Shown: positions 17,522-26,270 of the stretch, piece after piece
Position numbering within the stretch: position 1 is the first letter of the stretch
Layout: each line of letters opens with the position of its first letter
Assembly (NCBI RefSeq): GCF_023701945.1
Contig: NZ_JABAEF010000002.1
Location: 248,001-312,000 of the forward strand
Origin: Rhizobium sp. CG5
Lineage (GTDB): Bacteria > Pseudomonadota > Alphaproteobacteria > Rhizobiales > Rhizobiaceae
Reading direction: 5' to 3'
DNA length: 64,000 nt
Notes under the pieces: model-generated
What the model was told of the DNA's origin: nothing
Database searches by the model: none
Seen by the model: only the letters and a program-made list of their open reading frames with translations
Translations under genes and position numbers: made by a program

Positions 17522-19131
17522 GCGAACAGCCCGTGCATATACCATTTCGGCCCGGCGGTTTCCCGCTCGTAGAGGCCGTGGCGAAACACCCAGAAACGGT
17601 AGCCCTGCACATCCTCGACGCGGAAATAGTCGCGCGAATAGGCGCCGCGCCCCTCCCGCCACCATTCGCAGGCAATCCGCTCCGGCCCTTCCGAGCGCGC
17701 CACTTCGTAAGACGCTCGCCGCCAGCGAAACCGCAAGGGCGGCCCGTCCGGCACTTCGGCCATGGCCTCCATCGGTTCCGGCCGGTCAAACAGGATCAGC
17801 GGTCGGGTCGGGCTTGGCGCGTCCTCGCCGGGTGCAAAACCCGGCTCGTCACGGCCGCGGGCCTCAGTGGCCCTCCCTTGCACGGCGGCCCTCTCTTGCA
17901 CGGCAGCATGAGTGGTGAAGCTGCGCTCCGGGATATGGGTGTCGGCCAGCGAGAACTGGCGGATGGCGGCCGGGCCGAGACGGGCGCCGATCCGGTCGAC
18001 CAGGGCGGCATAGTCTTCGCCAGCGGTCTTGCCGGCCACGAGATCCGCCTGCCGGGCATCGAAAGGGTCGGCACGGGTGATCTCCAGCCTGATGACGTCG
18101 AAGCCGAAGCCGGCGTCCAGATCATCATGCAGGCCGGTGATGCGGTCCTTGAACAGGCGCAGGATCCGGGCCGGATCGCGCACCGGCTGGGAGGCCAGAA
18201 CACTCAGCGACGAGACTTTTCCATCGGCGCGAAACAGCCGCAGGCAGCATTGCCGCGCGCCCAGGCCCCGCTTTTCCAGCGGTTCGGCAAGCGTGCCGGC
18301 GAGATGGCCGATGGTTGCCCGAATGTCGTCCTCATAGACGACCGGTTCGGCAAAGCGTTTCTCGGCGGCCAGTTCCGCCACCGGCAGCAGCGGTGAGATC
18401 ACCTCGTCCAGCTGCCCCATCGCCTGGTCGAGCCGGGTCAGCAGCGGTCGGCCGAAGCGTGCGGCGAGCGGCGCGCGCGGCAGGCCGGCAATGCAGCCGA
18501 TGGTCTTCAGCCCGACGCGGCGAAGACCGGTCGCCACGCCGTCCTCAAGCCGCAGGGCGGAGATGGGCAGCGGCAGAAGCGCATCGGCCTGCTCGCCGGG
18601 CAAAAGCACGCTCCGCGTCCCGAAGCGCGCCATGGCAAAGGCTGCCCCCGCCGTATCGGCAAGGCAGAGCTTTGGGTTAAAACCCTGTGCCGTCAGCCGG
18701 GCCGACACATCGGCCACCAGCGCCGCCTCGCCCCCGAACAGATGGCAGCAGCCGGTCACGTCCATCAGCAGCCCGTCGCCCGCACCGTCGATCGCGACCA
18801 GAGGCGTATAGCGGCCACACCAGTCGGCCATCGCATGCAGCAGAGTGCGAAGAGCGTCGGGGTCGTGTTCGTGGCAGTCGAGGTCGGGCACCAGGGCGCG
18901 GGCATCGCCGAGCGGCTGGTCACGAAAAATGCCGAACCGTGCGGCATCCGCCTCATGGGCGACGATGCGGATGGCATTGCGGACCAGTGCCGTGACGACG
19001 ATGGGGGGTCCGTCAGGACGCCCGTCCGAAATCCAGAAGGGTCCCCATGTCTGCCGGGCGATGCGGTCTGTGGCCAGGTGCGGGAAGGCGATGGACAGGA
19101 TTCGTTGCGGGGTGCGGGGTGACATACTCAA
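17518..19131 (-). CDS. imuB: ImuB, Y-family polymerase-like mutasome protein
   Basis: A 537-residue relative of DinB/UmuC that has no polymerase activity of its own in studied species but links DnaE2 to the beta clamp. The N-terminal RILSIAFPHLATDRI is the expected ImuB opening. A helix-hairpin-helix region with LKTIGCIAGLP lies near residue 190, and the Arg/Tyr-rich C-terminal tail ending in FRVEDVQGYRFWVFR is typical. The start lies 119 bases inside imuA. Transcribed with imuA and dnaE2. Confidence 0.92.
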   Translation of the reverse strand: MSMSPRTPQRILSIAFPHLATDRIARQTWGPFWISDGRPDGPPIVVTALVRNAIRIVAHEADAARFGIFRDQPLGDARALVPDLDCHEHDPDALRTLLHAMADWCGRYTPLVAIDGAGDGLLMDVTGCCHLFGGEAALVADVSARLTAQGFNPKLCLADTAGAAFAMARFGTRSVLLPGEQADALLPLPISALRLEDGVATGLRRVGLKTIGCIAGLPRAPLAARFGRPLLTRLDQAMGQLDEVISPLLPVAELAAEKRFAEPVVYEDDIRATIGHLAGTLAEPLEKRGLGARQCCLRLFRADGKVSSLSVLASQPVRDPARILRLFKDRITGLHDDLDAGFGFDVIRLEITRADPFDARQADLVAGKTAGEDYAALVDRIGARLGPAAIRQFSLADTHIPERSFTTHAAVQERAAVQGRATEARGRDEPGFAPGEDAPSPTRPLILFDRPEPMEAMAEVPDGPPLRFRWRRASYEVARSEGPERIACEWWREGRGAYSRDYFRVEDVQGYRFWVFRHGLYERETAGPKWYMHGLFA

Positions 19132-19918
19132 ACACCTTGTCTTTCATGTTCCATGCAACGGGCCATTGTCCCCCCTGGCCGTTGCGGTTGCGCTCCAGGG
19201 TCAGGATGTGCCGCACGCATCCGATCCCGTTTCGATGGTCGTCAGACGCGGATGAAGCCTGCGGCTCCACCAGCCAGCGGGTGAGGGCAGCTGTTGCCTC
19301 CTCCTCGCCGCTGGAGCGCAGAATTCCGGCAAACACGCCGGTTTCCCGGGCCCGGACCGCCAGCCGCCGGGTCTCCGTCAGGCCGAAGCGGGCCGGATTG
19401 CCCTTGATCTGCAGGATCACCGCCAGCGCATCCCGGCAGGCCGCCGCCTCGTCGGCCGCCCAAAGGGCGGATTTGAGGTCGCGCGGTGCCACCAGCGTGA
19501 AGCAGCCGGGATCAAGGCCATATTGCGCAAGGCCGGCCGGAAACAGCGATCCGCCATCCACCGCCGAAGCCGGATCGACCACCCAGACGATGCGCCGCCC
19601 GGCATGCCCCAGAGCCTGTTGCGCCTGTTGCGCCAGCTGCGAAAGCAGGCCGAGCAGAAAACCGCTGGCAAGCGCAATGTCGCGCCCGTGCCGGCAGCGG
19701 ATCTCATGCAAGGCATGGGCGGCAAGGCCGCCGCCGAGACACTGATCGATCTCGGTGATGCCGAAAGAAAAACGTTCGCCCGCCTCTTTCGTCTGCGGCG
19801 CGTCCAGGAAGGTAAGGTGCCGGCCGCTTTCCGGTCTTTTCCCCGCCAGCCGCTCCAGGGACGACGCGTGAAAATACCGCGCAGCCCCGGCACCTCCTTG
19901 CTCTCCCCGATCCGCCAT
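19013..19918 (-). CDS. imuA: ImuA, RecA-like SOS mutagenesis protein
   Basis: A 301-residue protein of the ImuA/SulA-related RecA-like family. It shows FGITEIDQCLGGGLAAHALHEI, the usual substitute for a clean Walker A segment, followed by a DPASAVDGG region. It is the first gene of the mutasome operon. The last ~40 codons overlap the start of imuB in another frame. The start at 19918 is only 14 bases from a LexA box, so transcription or the real start is tightly placed. Confidence 0.88.
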   Translation of the reverse strand: MADRGEQGGAGAARYFHASSLERLAGKRPESGRHLTFLDAPQTKEAGERFSFGITEIDQCLGGGLAAHALHEIRCRHGRDIALASGFLLGLLSQLAQQAQQALGHAGRRIVWVVDPASAVDGGSLFPAGLAQYGLDPGCFTLVAPRDLKSALWAADEAAACRDALAVILQIKGNPARFGLTETRRLAVRARETGVFAGILRSSGEEEATAALTRWLVEPQASSASDDHRNGIGCVRHILTLERNRNGQGGQWPVAWNMKDKVFEYVTPHPATNPVHRLPAPGHRPHRPADMGTLLDFGRAS

Positions 19919-19931
19919 GGCACGCTCCAGT

Positions 19932-19946
19932 GTTCACTTTATGTTC
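19932..19946 (-). promoter_or_regulatory. LexA (SOS) box of the imuA-imuB-dnaE2 operon
   Basis: GTTC at 19932-19935 and GTTC at 19943-19946 are separated by exactly 7 bases, a perfect match to the direct-repeat LexA operator of alphaproteobacteria (GTTC-N7-GTTC). It lies directly before imuA, whose homologues are LexA-controlled. LexA binding here should block transcription until DNA damage. Confidence 0.85.
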
Positions 19947-20020
19947 TATTTATCAGCAGAAGCCAATGGAAGAGTCAACGGGCTTTGTGAAAGAGAGGGT
20001 GAGGAATGGGGGATGCAGCA

Positions 20021-20083
20021 GCGCGGGGTTTCGAACGCGCGTCCGTTGCGCTCCGTGGCAACGTTCCGGTATCGCCGAAACGT
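20021..20083. repeat. Run of overlapping inverted repeats
   Basis: Three stems follow each other: GCGCG/CGCGC (20021-20025 with 20036-20040), CGTTGC/GCAACG (20044-20049 with 20058-20063), and ACGTTcCGG/CCGaAACGT (20061-20069 with 20075-20083, one mismatch). The second and third overlap and exclude each other. They lie downstream of the acetyltransferase gene and upstream of imuA, so a terminator role is the simplest view. No coding frame is convincing in 19947-20128. Confidence 0.35.
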
Positions 20084-20128
20084 CCTTCGGATGGCTTGCC
20101 CGCAAAAGCCTCCATTGCGGCCATCATC

Positions 20129-20986
20129 CTAAATCCGCATGTCAGATAACATAAATGCCTGTCCCTCAGGCGCAAACTGACCACGGACCATATTGCCATT
20201 GTCGATCAGATGCGTCTCGTCTGGTTGCCAGGATAGACGGTCTGGTGTCAGATAGACCTCAACTTGCTGCTCATCAAAATCGAGCGCACTTACAATGTCA
20301 TCGAGTGATGGAATTGTAGAAGCCACGATGTCGAGAATTGCCAACGAGGAATGACCCTGCTTCACGGCCACAACCGCGTCGAGTTGTGGAAGATAAAGCA
20401 GCCTTATCTCCGGGGTCAATTTCGCTTTTAACATAAATAAGGCTGGATGATCACAGGCCGAAGCCAATAGCGACGTAGGCGCTCGATCAGAAAATATGCG
20501 TTTGAGGAGCGCGATATCGCCCTCTGTTTCCAAGGACAATTCGCGGAAACGGTTCACTGAGTTGTGCCGCATTAGCTTCGAGCTGAACCACATCTCCTTG
20601 ATCTGCCGAAAGCCAAAAGGTCGGTATAGATCAGGAGTGCCGGTAGCGAGAATAATTAAGCTTGACCTTTTATCCGCGTAATCCAACGCTCGACGCATCA
20701 GGTCGCTGAAGAGGCCTTTTCTCCGCCATTCAGGACGCGTCGCGACCGATTGTACGCCAAAAGCAACAACCTGCTGCCCGGACAGCCAGAGCCGTCGTTC
20801 ATATAGGCTTACATTGGCAACTAGACACTCGTCATGCCACCAGCCGAATGCGACGACTGTTGGGTCATGTCCGAGCCTGTCTAAAGACGAGATATCAATC
20901 TCGAATACGTCCAAGATCAGCTTACCCAGTTCCTTCAAGCCATATGTTGAATGTGCGTAGTCAGATCGGAAAAGAAGATTGTTCAT
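20129..20986 (-). CDS. GNAT family N-acetyltransferase
   Basis: A 285-residue protein with the acetyl-CoA binding motif of the GNAT fold, SVATRPEWRRKGLFSDLMRRAL, around residues 80-102, followed by FGFRQI, the usual end of the domain. The C-terminal ~120 residues match nothing I recognise; long GNATs of this type often carry a second, degenerate lobe. The substrate is unknown. The gene is visibly richer in A+T than its neighbours and stands alone, which suggests acquisition by transfer. Confidence 0.75.
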   Translation of the reverse strand: MNNLLFRSDYAHSTYGLKELGKLILDVFEIDISSLDRLGHDPTVVAFGWWHDECLVANVSLYERRLWLSGQQVVAFGVQSVATRPEWRRKGLFSDLMRRALDYADKRSSLIILATGTPDLYRPFGFRQIKEMWFSSKLMRHNSVNRFRELSLETEGDIALLKRIFSDRAPTSLLASACDHPALFMLKAKLTPEIRLLYLPQLDAVVAVKQGHSSLAILDIVASTIPSLDDIVSALDFDEQQVEVYLTPDRLSWQPDETHLIDNGNMVRGQFAPEGQAFMLSDMRI

Positions 20987-21133
20987 GGAAAGGCTTCATC
21001 TCGCATAAGTTGCCGAAACGTATCAGTTGACGTGCGCTTGGTTGATAGCGATGACTCCAAACGGCCAGGTGTTTGCTCAAATTTTAAGGGATCAGAAAAC
21101 GTGAATTAAACGTGTGCGACTTATGCTTGTGGC

Positions 21134-21397
21134 ATGAGCAAGTTCACGCTTCTGGTTATCGCGTCTTCAACTGCCGCCTTCCTTGCGGGAGGCGGACACT
21201 CGATCGTGCCGCGCGCGGTGTACGATCCGGGATGTACTATCAAAGGCAATATCTCAATCAATTCCGGTCGGCGGATTTTTCATGTGCCGGGCCAAGAGGA
21301 TTATAGCGCGACGATTATTCGAACGGAATATGGCGAACGCTGGTTCTGTTCTGAGCAAGAGGCACGAGAGGCCGGTTGGCGCAAAGCGTCGCGATGA
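21134..21397 (+). CDS. Small exported sunset-domain protein
   Basis: An 87-residue protein with a short hydrophobic N-terminus (FTLLVIASSTAAFLAGG) that looks like a signal peptide or anchor. The rest matches the domain found at the end of many rhizobial nuclease-like proteins: CTIKGNIS, then IFHVPGQEDY, then GERWFCSEQEAREAGWR. Two cysteines could form a disulphide. The function of the domain is unknown. It starts 147 bases from the acetyltransferase start, divergently, and is followed by another small exported protein. Confidence 0.7.
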   Translation: MSKFTLLVIASSTAAFLAGGGHSIVPRAVYDPGCTIKGNISINSGRRIFHVPGQEDYSATIIRTEYGERWFCSEQEAREAGWRKASR

Positions 21398-21415
21398 TAA
21401 CTGGGGAGCAAGGAA

Positions 21416-21853
21416 TTGAGCAGGATTATTGGTTTCGTCTGTTTTCTGGTTTTGTCGTTCGGGCCGCTCGCGCAAGCAAAAGCCGACAGCCCCAGCCTCA
21501 TAGGCAGTTGGCAGCAAGTGGTTTCGAATGCCGGTCAGTGCGATACATGTCGGATCACCATCAAGAAACAAGGCTCCGTCCTGCGCGTGACCTCAAACAA
21601 CGGCTGGTTTGCAATCGTCGAAGCGGACAAGCCCGGAAAATTCAACGCGGTGAGTGGGGTCGGACGATGGAAGCCGGGGCATGGTGGCAGCTATAGCCGG
21701 GCGGCCTTCGACATTCATTTCACACTGACGGATAGCCAAATCTATATGAACATGACCGTTCCGATGAAGGACAGACCCGCCCAGGTTATCAAGGCGATTT
21801 TCGACAAGCTACCCACAGACAATCAAGACAGTCGATCGACGATCAAGGCATAG
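21416..21853 (+). CDS. Small exported protein of unknown function
   Basis: A 145-residue protein with a good signal peptide (IIGFVCFLVLSFGPLAQAKA, cleavage probably after residue 23). The mature part begins with SPSLIGSWQQV and has a CDTC pair. It resembles small lipocalin-like or DUF2147-type periplasmic proteins (GSW opening, beta-rich, GVGRWKPG), but I cannot assign a family. The start is a TTG at 21416, supported by GGGGAGCAAGGA immediately before it. It follows the sunset-domain gene by 18 bases, so the two are probably cotranscribed. Confidence 0.6.
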   Translation: MSRIIGFVCFLVLSFGPLAQAKADSPSLIGSWQQVVSNAGQCDTCRITIKKQGSVLRVTSNNGWFAIVEADKPGKFNAVSGVGRWKPGHGGSYSRAAFDIHFTLTDSQIYMNMTVPMKDRPAQVIKAIFDKLPTDNQDSRSTIKA

Positions 21854-21886
21854 CTGTTGGCTGGGAAACCGGCGAGCAGACAGGCC

Positions 21887-22105
21887 TTATCGGAAAAGCT
21901 CCATCACGTTCTCTGCGTGCCCGTTGGCGATCTGCAACCCCTGAACGGCAAGCTGCTCCTGCGTCTGTAGCGCCGTGAGCCGGGTGGATGCCACATTCAT
22001 ATCGGCATCGACCAGACGACCGATGCCTTTGCCGATTGTATCCATGAGGGTCTGCGCGAAACCCTCCTGCATCTCGATCCGGGTCGCGACCGCGCCGAGT
22101 GCCGA
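21887..22105 (-). pseudogene. Relic of a flagellin gene, C-terminal part only
   Basis: About 72 codons match the C-terminal D0/D1 helix of the flagellins at the right end of the window: RIEMQEGFAQTLMDTIGKG, GRLVDADMN, ALQTQEQLAVQ and a final ELFR before TAA. Homology stops abruptly upstream of 22105, and no N-terminal flagellin helix is found before tRNA-Phe in any frame. The frame stays open upstream to 22270 but the added residues are unrelated. It lies about 40 kb from the intact flagellin genes and is best read as a truncated copy. Confidence 0.75.
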
Positions 22106-22332
22106 CCGGCAGCGGGTGTCCGAGTGGATGATTGAAACTGCGCGCAAAGTTGACGTTGTTCCGAATGAGGGAAGTGTCCGCTTCGGCCGAATTCTGTTGT
22201 CCGAAAGCCCGACCGATATAGAACATCGCGCCACGTTGCGTGTGACAAAGCCACCGCCGATTTGTGCCAAAGGTCGCGCCGCGCCAAAGGAACGCGCGCC
22301 GCGCTACAACGTATTGATCTTGGGCGAGAGAA

Positions 22333-22408
22333 TGGTGCCCGGAGGCGGATTTGAACCACCGACACGCGGATTTTCAATCCGCTGCTCTACCAACTGAGCT
22401 ATCCGGGC
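22333..22408 (-). tRNA. tRNA-Phe (GAA)
   Basis: Read on the minus strand, the 76-base cloverleaf starts GCCCGGATAGCTCAG, has anticodon GAA in GATTGAAAAT, a TTCAAAT T-loop and an encoded CCA end. The acceptor stem GCCCGGA pairs with TCCGGGC. Its 3' end faces the atypical patch at 20.1-22.3 kb. Confidence 0.97.
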
Positions 22409-22450
22409 ATCTGGGCCGTTGCGGGCCGTTCGGTTGTTTGGTTCAACCGG

Positions 22451-22469
22451 CGGGGGATCGTTTCCCCCG
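22451..22469 (-). repeat. Hairpin in the tRNA-Phe leader
   Basis: CGGGGGA (22451-22457) and TCCCCCG (22463-22469) form a 7-bp stem with a 5-base loop, between the putative promoter and the tRNA 5' end. It may guide processing of the primary transcript. Confidence 0.4.
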
Positions 22470-22480
22470 GAAGCGTGCGG

Positions 22481-22508
22481 GTTATAACATCTTGTTCGGC
22501 CATGTCCA
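22481..22508 (-). promoter_or_regulatory. Putative sigma70-type promoter of tRNA-Phe
   Basis: On the minus strand TGGACA (22508-22503) and TATAAC (22486-22481) are spaced by 16 bases, a close match to housekeeping promoters. Transcription would start about 65 bases before the tRNA. No other use is apparent in the 262-base gap between yacG and the tRNA. Confidence 0.5.
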
Positions 22509-22670
22509 GCGCCAAATGGCACTTTTTTGACAGTCTCTGAAAAAACGGAAAAAATTGAACAAATAGAACGGTTTCAGTGGTGCAGGGATGGTGCCTTGCC
22601 GGACCTCGGTGGCCCGGCAGCGCGCAATCGCGTCGTCGCTGGCGGGTCCCGGTCGCCGCCGGCAAAAGTC

Positions 22671-22883
22671 TCAATCGTCGTCCTGATAGTCCGCCTTGCT
22701 TTCGTCGTCGGCAACCGGAATGGCATAGGAGCCTTTCAGCCAGCGCGACAGATCCAGCTCCCGGCAGCGATTGGAGCAGAAGGGATAGTGCTCGCGATGC
22801 GACGGCCGTTTGCATTCGGGGCAGGGCCGTGCCTTGCGCAAGGGTTCGATCTTGGCGCTGCGGGGGCTATTGTCGTCACTCAT
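22671..22883 (-). CDS. yacG: YacG, zinc-binding DNA gyrase inhibitor
   Basis: A 70-residue protein with the YacG zinc ribbon: Cys21-x2-Cys24 and Cys36-x3-Cys40, then the conserved RCRELDLSRWLKG. In E. coli YacG binds gyrase B and protects gyrase from poisons. The C-terminal tail is acidic, as usual. It begins 3 bases after the maf stop with GAAGG as ribosome site, so it is the last gene of the housekeeping run. Confidence 0.92.
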   Translation of the reverse strand: MSDDNSPRSAKIEPLRKARPCPECKRPSHREHYPFCSNRCRELDLSRWLKGSYAIPVADDESKADYQDDD

Positions 22884-22886
22884 GGT

Positions 22887-23507
22887 TCAGCCTTCCATCC
22901 AGCCGGCATGCACGTCAAATCCCTCGCCGGACAACAGCTGCAGGGTTTCAAACAGCGGCAGGCCGACAACGTTGGTATAGGAGCCGACCAGCTTCTGCAC
23001 GAAGCAGCCGGCCAGGCCCTGGATGCCATAGGCGCCGGCCTTGCCCCGCCATTGGCCGGAGGCCAGATAGGATTCGATATCGAGCCCCGACAGCCGCTTG
23101 AAGCGCACCTTGGTCTCGATCACCTTCTGGCGCGTCTTGCCGTCAGGCGTGATCAGGCACACGCCGGTAAACACCCAATGGCCGCGGCCCGACAGCAGAT
23201 GCAGGCAGGACGAGGCCTCGTCGAGATATTCAGCCTTCGGCAGGATGCGCCGCCCGACCGCCACCACCGTGTCGGCCGCCAGGATATAGCTGTGCTTCCA
23301 CAGCGGCTCGTCCTTTACGGCGGCAAGCGCTGCACGGGCCTTCTCGGTGGAAAGCCGGCGGGCCAGCGAGCGCGGATGCTCCGATTTGCCCGGCGTCTCG
23401 TCGAGATCCATCGGCATCAGCCGGTCGGGCTCGATGCCGGCCTGTTTCAAGAGGTCGAGCCGGCGCGGCGAACCGGAGGCCAGGATCAGCGTCTGTTTCA
23501 GCTCCAT
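22887..23507 (-). CDS. maf: Maf-like nucleoside triphosphate pyrophosphatase
   Basis: A 206-residue Maf protein. The start [18 protein letters not shown] is the family signature, followed by the EKA motif (STEKARAAL) and a catalytic AADT strand ([10 protein letters not shown]). These enzymes hydrolyse non-canonical or excess NTPs to NMP and pyrophosphate. It lies between infA and yacG, an order common in rhizobia. Confidence 0.93.
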   Translation of the reverse strand: MELKQTLILASGSPRRLDLLKQAGIEPDRLMPMDLDETPGKSEHPRSLARRLSTEKARAALAAVKDEPLWKHSYILAADTVVAVGRRILPKAEYLDEASSCLHLLSGRGHWVFTGVCLITPDGKTRQKVIETKVRFKRLSGLDIESYLASGQWRGKAGAYGIQGLAGCFVQKLVGSYTNVVGLPLFETLQLLSGEGFDVHAGWMEG

Positions 23508-23541
23508 GGATCGTCAAGCCCTTTCGGGTGTCTGCCTTCGT

Positions 23542-23760
23542 TCACTTGAAGCGATAGGTGATGCGGCCCTTGGTCAGGTCGTAAGGGGTCATCTCGACCA
23601 GCACCTTGTCGCCGGCCAGAACGCGGATACGGTTCTTGCGCATGCGTCCGGCGGTGTGGGCGATGATCTCGTGTTCGTTTTCAAGCTTGACCCGAAAGGT
23701 CGCATTGGGGAGCAGTTCCGTCACGACGCCGGGGAATTCGAGAACTTCTTCTTTAGCCAT
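23542..23760 (-). CDS. infA: Translation initiation factor IF-1
   Basis: A 72-residue single-domain OB-fold protein ([46 protein letters not shown]) of exactly the expected length. It binds the A site of the 30S subunit during initiation. A 120-base gap upstream may hold its own promoter. Confidence 0.98.
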   Translation of the reverse strand: MAKEEVLEFPGVVTELLPNATFRVKLENEHEIIAHTAGRMRKNRIRVLAGDKVLVEMTPYDLTKGRITYRFK

Positions 23761-23880
23761 AGAGGGGTTGTCTTCCTATGTGTTGCATCGGACCCAGCGG
23801 GGGCCCGGTAAAATGTGCGCGGAAACTACACAATCACCGCGCTTTTGTGAACCTTGTAGATTGGGCTTTTGAATTTTGTT

Positions 23881-24396
23881 TCAATTCGGCTTTTCGGCCG
23901 GTTTTTCAGCAGGTTTTTCGGCCGGCGGCGGCTCGGCCGTTTGCGTCGGCGCCAGGCGTTCGGCGATCAGCCTTTGCAGCCGGTCGCGCACGGCGCGATA
24001 GGCCTCCAGGATCTGCTCCCGGGTGCCGGTGGCAACGGTCGGATCGGGCATCGGCCAGTAGACCACCTCGACCGCCGAGGTGCGCGTCAGTTCCAGCGCC
24101 GCATGATGGGCCTCCGGCGCCAGCGTCACCACCAGGTCGAAGAAGTTATCGGCCAGTTCTTCCAGCGTCTGCGGCTGGCGTTTGCCGAGCGACAGCCCGA
24201 TTTCCTCCAGCACGGCATCGACGAAAGGATCGCGCTCGCCGGGCCTGACCCCCGCCGATGCCACATAGGTGCCGGCCGGCAGCATGTGCCGGGCGATCAC
24301 TTCCGCCATCGGCGAGCGGATGGCATTCATGCCGCAGACGAAGAGAATGGCCCCTAGCGTCCTGTCCTGTGGTCGGGAAGCCGCATGATCGTCCAT
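23881..24396 (-). CDS. Low-molecular-weight phosphatase family protein
   Basis: A 171-residue protein with the C-x5-R loop of low-molecular-weight tyrosine phosphatases/arsenate reductases: Cys21 and Arg27 in CGMNAIRS. The general acid Asp is in PMPDPTV. The C-terminal tail has three PAEK repeats that are probably disordered. Function may be protein phosphatase rather than arsenate reductase, since the extra cysteines of ArsC are missing. An in-frame GTG at 24408 would overlap the UPF0262 stop; the ATG at 24396 is preferred. Confidence 0.82.
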   Translation of the reverse strand: MDDHAASRPQDRTLGAILFVCGMNAIRSPMAEVIARHMLPAGTYVASAGVRPGERDPFVDAVLEEIGLSLGKRQPQTLEELADNFFDLVVTLAPEAHHAALELTRTSAVEVVYWPMPDPTVATGTREQILEAYRAVRDRLQRLIAERLAPTQTAEPPPAEKPAEKPAEKPN

Positions 24397-24400
24397 CGGC

Positions 24401-24874
24401 CTATCCACGCCAGTAGAGAACGCAGACCAGTGTGAACAGCCGCCGTGCCGTGTCGAAATCCAGCTTGATCTTGCCCTGCAGCCGGTCCATCAGCGTCTGC
24501 GAGCCCTCGTTGTGAATGCCGCGCCGGCCCATGTCGATCGCTTCGATCTGGCTGGGCGTCGAGGAACGGATTGCCTCGTAATAGCTCTCGCAGATCATGA
24601 AATAGTCCTTGATGATCCGCCGGAACGGCGTCAGCGACAGGATATGGGTGGCGACGTCTTCGCCGGCCTCCGTCTTGATGCCGAACACCAGCTTGGAATC
24701 GACCAGCGACAGGTTGAGTTTGTAGGGCCCGCCGGCGTGGCCGGCCGGCTCGAAGCTGTTTTCCTCGATCAGGTCGAAAATGGCGACCGCCCGCTCGTGC
24801 TCGACATCGGGCGTCGACCGCCCGATCGTTTCGTCGAGGATCACGTCGCAGAGCTTGAAGTCGCCCTTGGCCAT
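24401..24874 (-). CDS. UPF0262 family protein
   Basis: A 157-residue cytoplasmic protein of the alphaproteobacterial UPF0262 family ([16 protein letters not shown], then [20 protein letters not shown] and [10 protein letters not shown]). No function is known. It always sits next to hisD in rhizobia; here it starts 5 bases after the hisD stop and uses a GAAGG ribosome site within the end of hisD. Confidence 0.9.
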   Translation of the reverse strand: MAKGDFKLCDVILDETIGRSTPDVEHERAVAIFDLIEENSFEPAGHAGGPYKLNLSLVDSKLVFGIKTEAGEDVATHILSLTPFRRIIKDYFMICESYYEAIRSSTPSQIEAIDMGRRGIHNEGSQTLMDRLQGKIKLDFDTARRLFTLVCVLYWRG

Positions 24875-24879
24875 CGGGC

Positions 24880-26178
24880 TCAGCCTTCGAGATTGAGGCG
24901 AATGGCAACTGAGCGGGCATGGGCGTCGAGCCCCTCGCTTTTCGCCAGTGCAATGGCCGCCGGCGCCAATTGGCGCAACTGTTCGGGCCCCAGCCGCAGG
25001 ATCGAGGTGCGCTTGACGAAATCGAGCACCGACAGGCCGGAGGAAAACCGTGCCGAACGGGCCGTCGGCAGCACGTGGTTGGATCCGCCGACATAATCGC
25101 CGATCACCTCCGGCGTGTGCCGGCCGAGGAAGATGGCGCCGGCATTGCGGATGCCGGCCATCAAATGATCGGGATCGGCCACGGCCAGTTCCAGATGTTC
25201 GGCGGCAATGCGATTGGCGAGCGGCAGCGAGGCTTCAAGGTCGGGCACGATGATGATGGCGCCGAAATCGGCCCAGCTGGCCGCCGCCGTCTCCGAACGG
25301 CTCAGCGTCTTCAGCTGCCGCTCGACGGCGGCCTCCACGGCACGGGCCAGATCCCGGTCGTCGGTGATCAGGATCGACTGGGCGCCGCGGTCGTGCTCGG
25401 CCTGGGCCAGAAGGTCGGCGGCCAGCCAGTCGGGATTGTTGTCGCTGTCGGCAATGACCAGCACTTCGGACGGACCGGCGATCATGTCGATGCCGACCGT
25501 GCCGAACACATGCCGCTTGGCGGCTGCGACATAGGCATTGCCCGGACCGACGATCTTGGCGACCGGTTCGATCGTTTCCGTGCCATAGGCAAGCGCTGCG
25601 ATAGCCTGCGCACCGCCGATGCGGTAGATTTCGCGCACCCCGGCAATGCGGGCCGCCGCCAGCACCGTCGGGTTGATGTCGCCGCCGGTGGCCGGCACGA
25701 CCATGACGATTCGCGGCACGCCGGCCACGCGCGCCGGCACGGCATTCATCAGCACCGAGCTTGGATAGCTCGCCGTGCCGCCGGGCACATAGAGGCCGAC
25801 CGCATCGATCGCCGTCCAGCGCGAGCCGAGGCCGACGCCGATGGCGTCCTCGTAGATATCGTCCTTCGGCATTTGCCGGGCATGGTGTTTTTCGATCCGC
25901 TCGGCGGCCAGCCGCAGGGCGTCCATGACATCGGGGGCGACGGTTTTGACAGCGGCGTCGATCTCGGCATCGGTGACGCACATTGCGGTCTTGGCGAAAT
26001 CGATGCCGTCGAAGCGTTGCGAGTAGTCAGCCAGCGCCGCATCGCCGCGTGCCTTGACGTCGTCGATGATCGCGCGCACCACGGCATTCACATCGTCGGA
26101 CACTTCGCGCTTGGTTGTCAGGAAGGCGGCGAAACGCTGTTCAAACCCTTCCGATGTCTGTTCGAGCCAGATAGCCAC
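24880..26178 (-). CDS. hisD: Histidinol dehydrogenase
   Basis: A 432-residue enzyme that oxidises L-histidinol to L-histidine in two NAD-dependent steps with a zinc ion. Family blocks are clear: [51 protein letters not shown] and the C-terminal NHVLPT. The start is a GTG at 26178, giving [12 protein letters not shown]; the frame runs on to 26346 but that stretch has no counterpart in HisD. Other his genes are elsewhere, as usual in rhizobia. Confidence 0.95.
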   Translation of the reverse strand: MAIWLEQTSEGFEQRFAAFLTTKREVSDDVNAVVRAIIDDVKARGDAALADYSQRFDGIDFAKTAMCVTDAEIDAAVKTVAPDVMDALRLAAERIEKHHARQMPKDDIYEDAIGVGLGSRWTAIDAVGLYVPGGTASYPSSVLMNAVPARVAGVPRIVMVVPATGGDINPTVLAAARIAGVREIYRIGGAQAIAALAYGTETIEPVAKIVGPGNAYVAAAKRHVFGTVGIDMIAGPSEVLVIADSDNNPDWLAADLLAQAEHDRGAQSILITDDRDLARAVEAAVERQLKTLSRSETAAASWADFGAIIIVPDLEASLPLANRIAAEHLELAVADPDHLMAGIRNAGAIFLGRHTPEVIGDYVGGSNHVLPTARSARFSSGLSVLDFVKRTSILRLGPEQLRQLAPAAIALAKSEGLDAHARSVAIRLNLEG

Positions 26179-26270
26179 GTCTCTCGTCTTCCCTCTCCTC
26201 GGCCGTCCCTTTGTACCAAACCTTGGCACCGGGTCGTTGATCAGCGACCCGTTTTTACAGCGCTCGGCCG

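Noticed and set aside
20006..20040. Possible degenerate tRNA end or attachment repeat
   Set aside because: AATGGG and TTTCGAAC recall the tRNA-Phe 3' end, but the T-stem does not pair and there is no continuous repeat.
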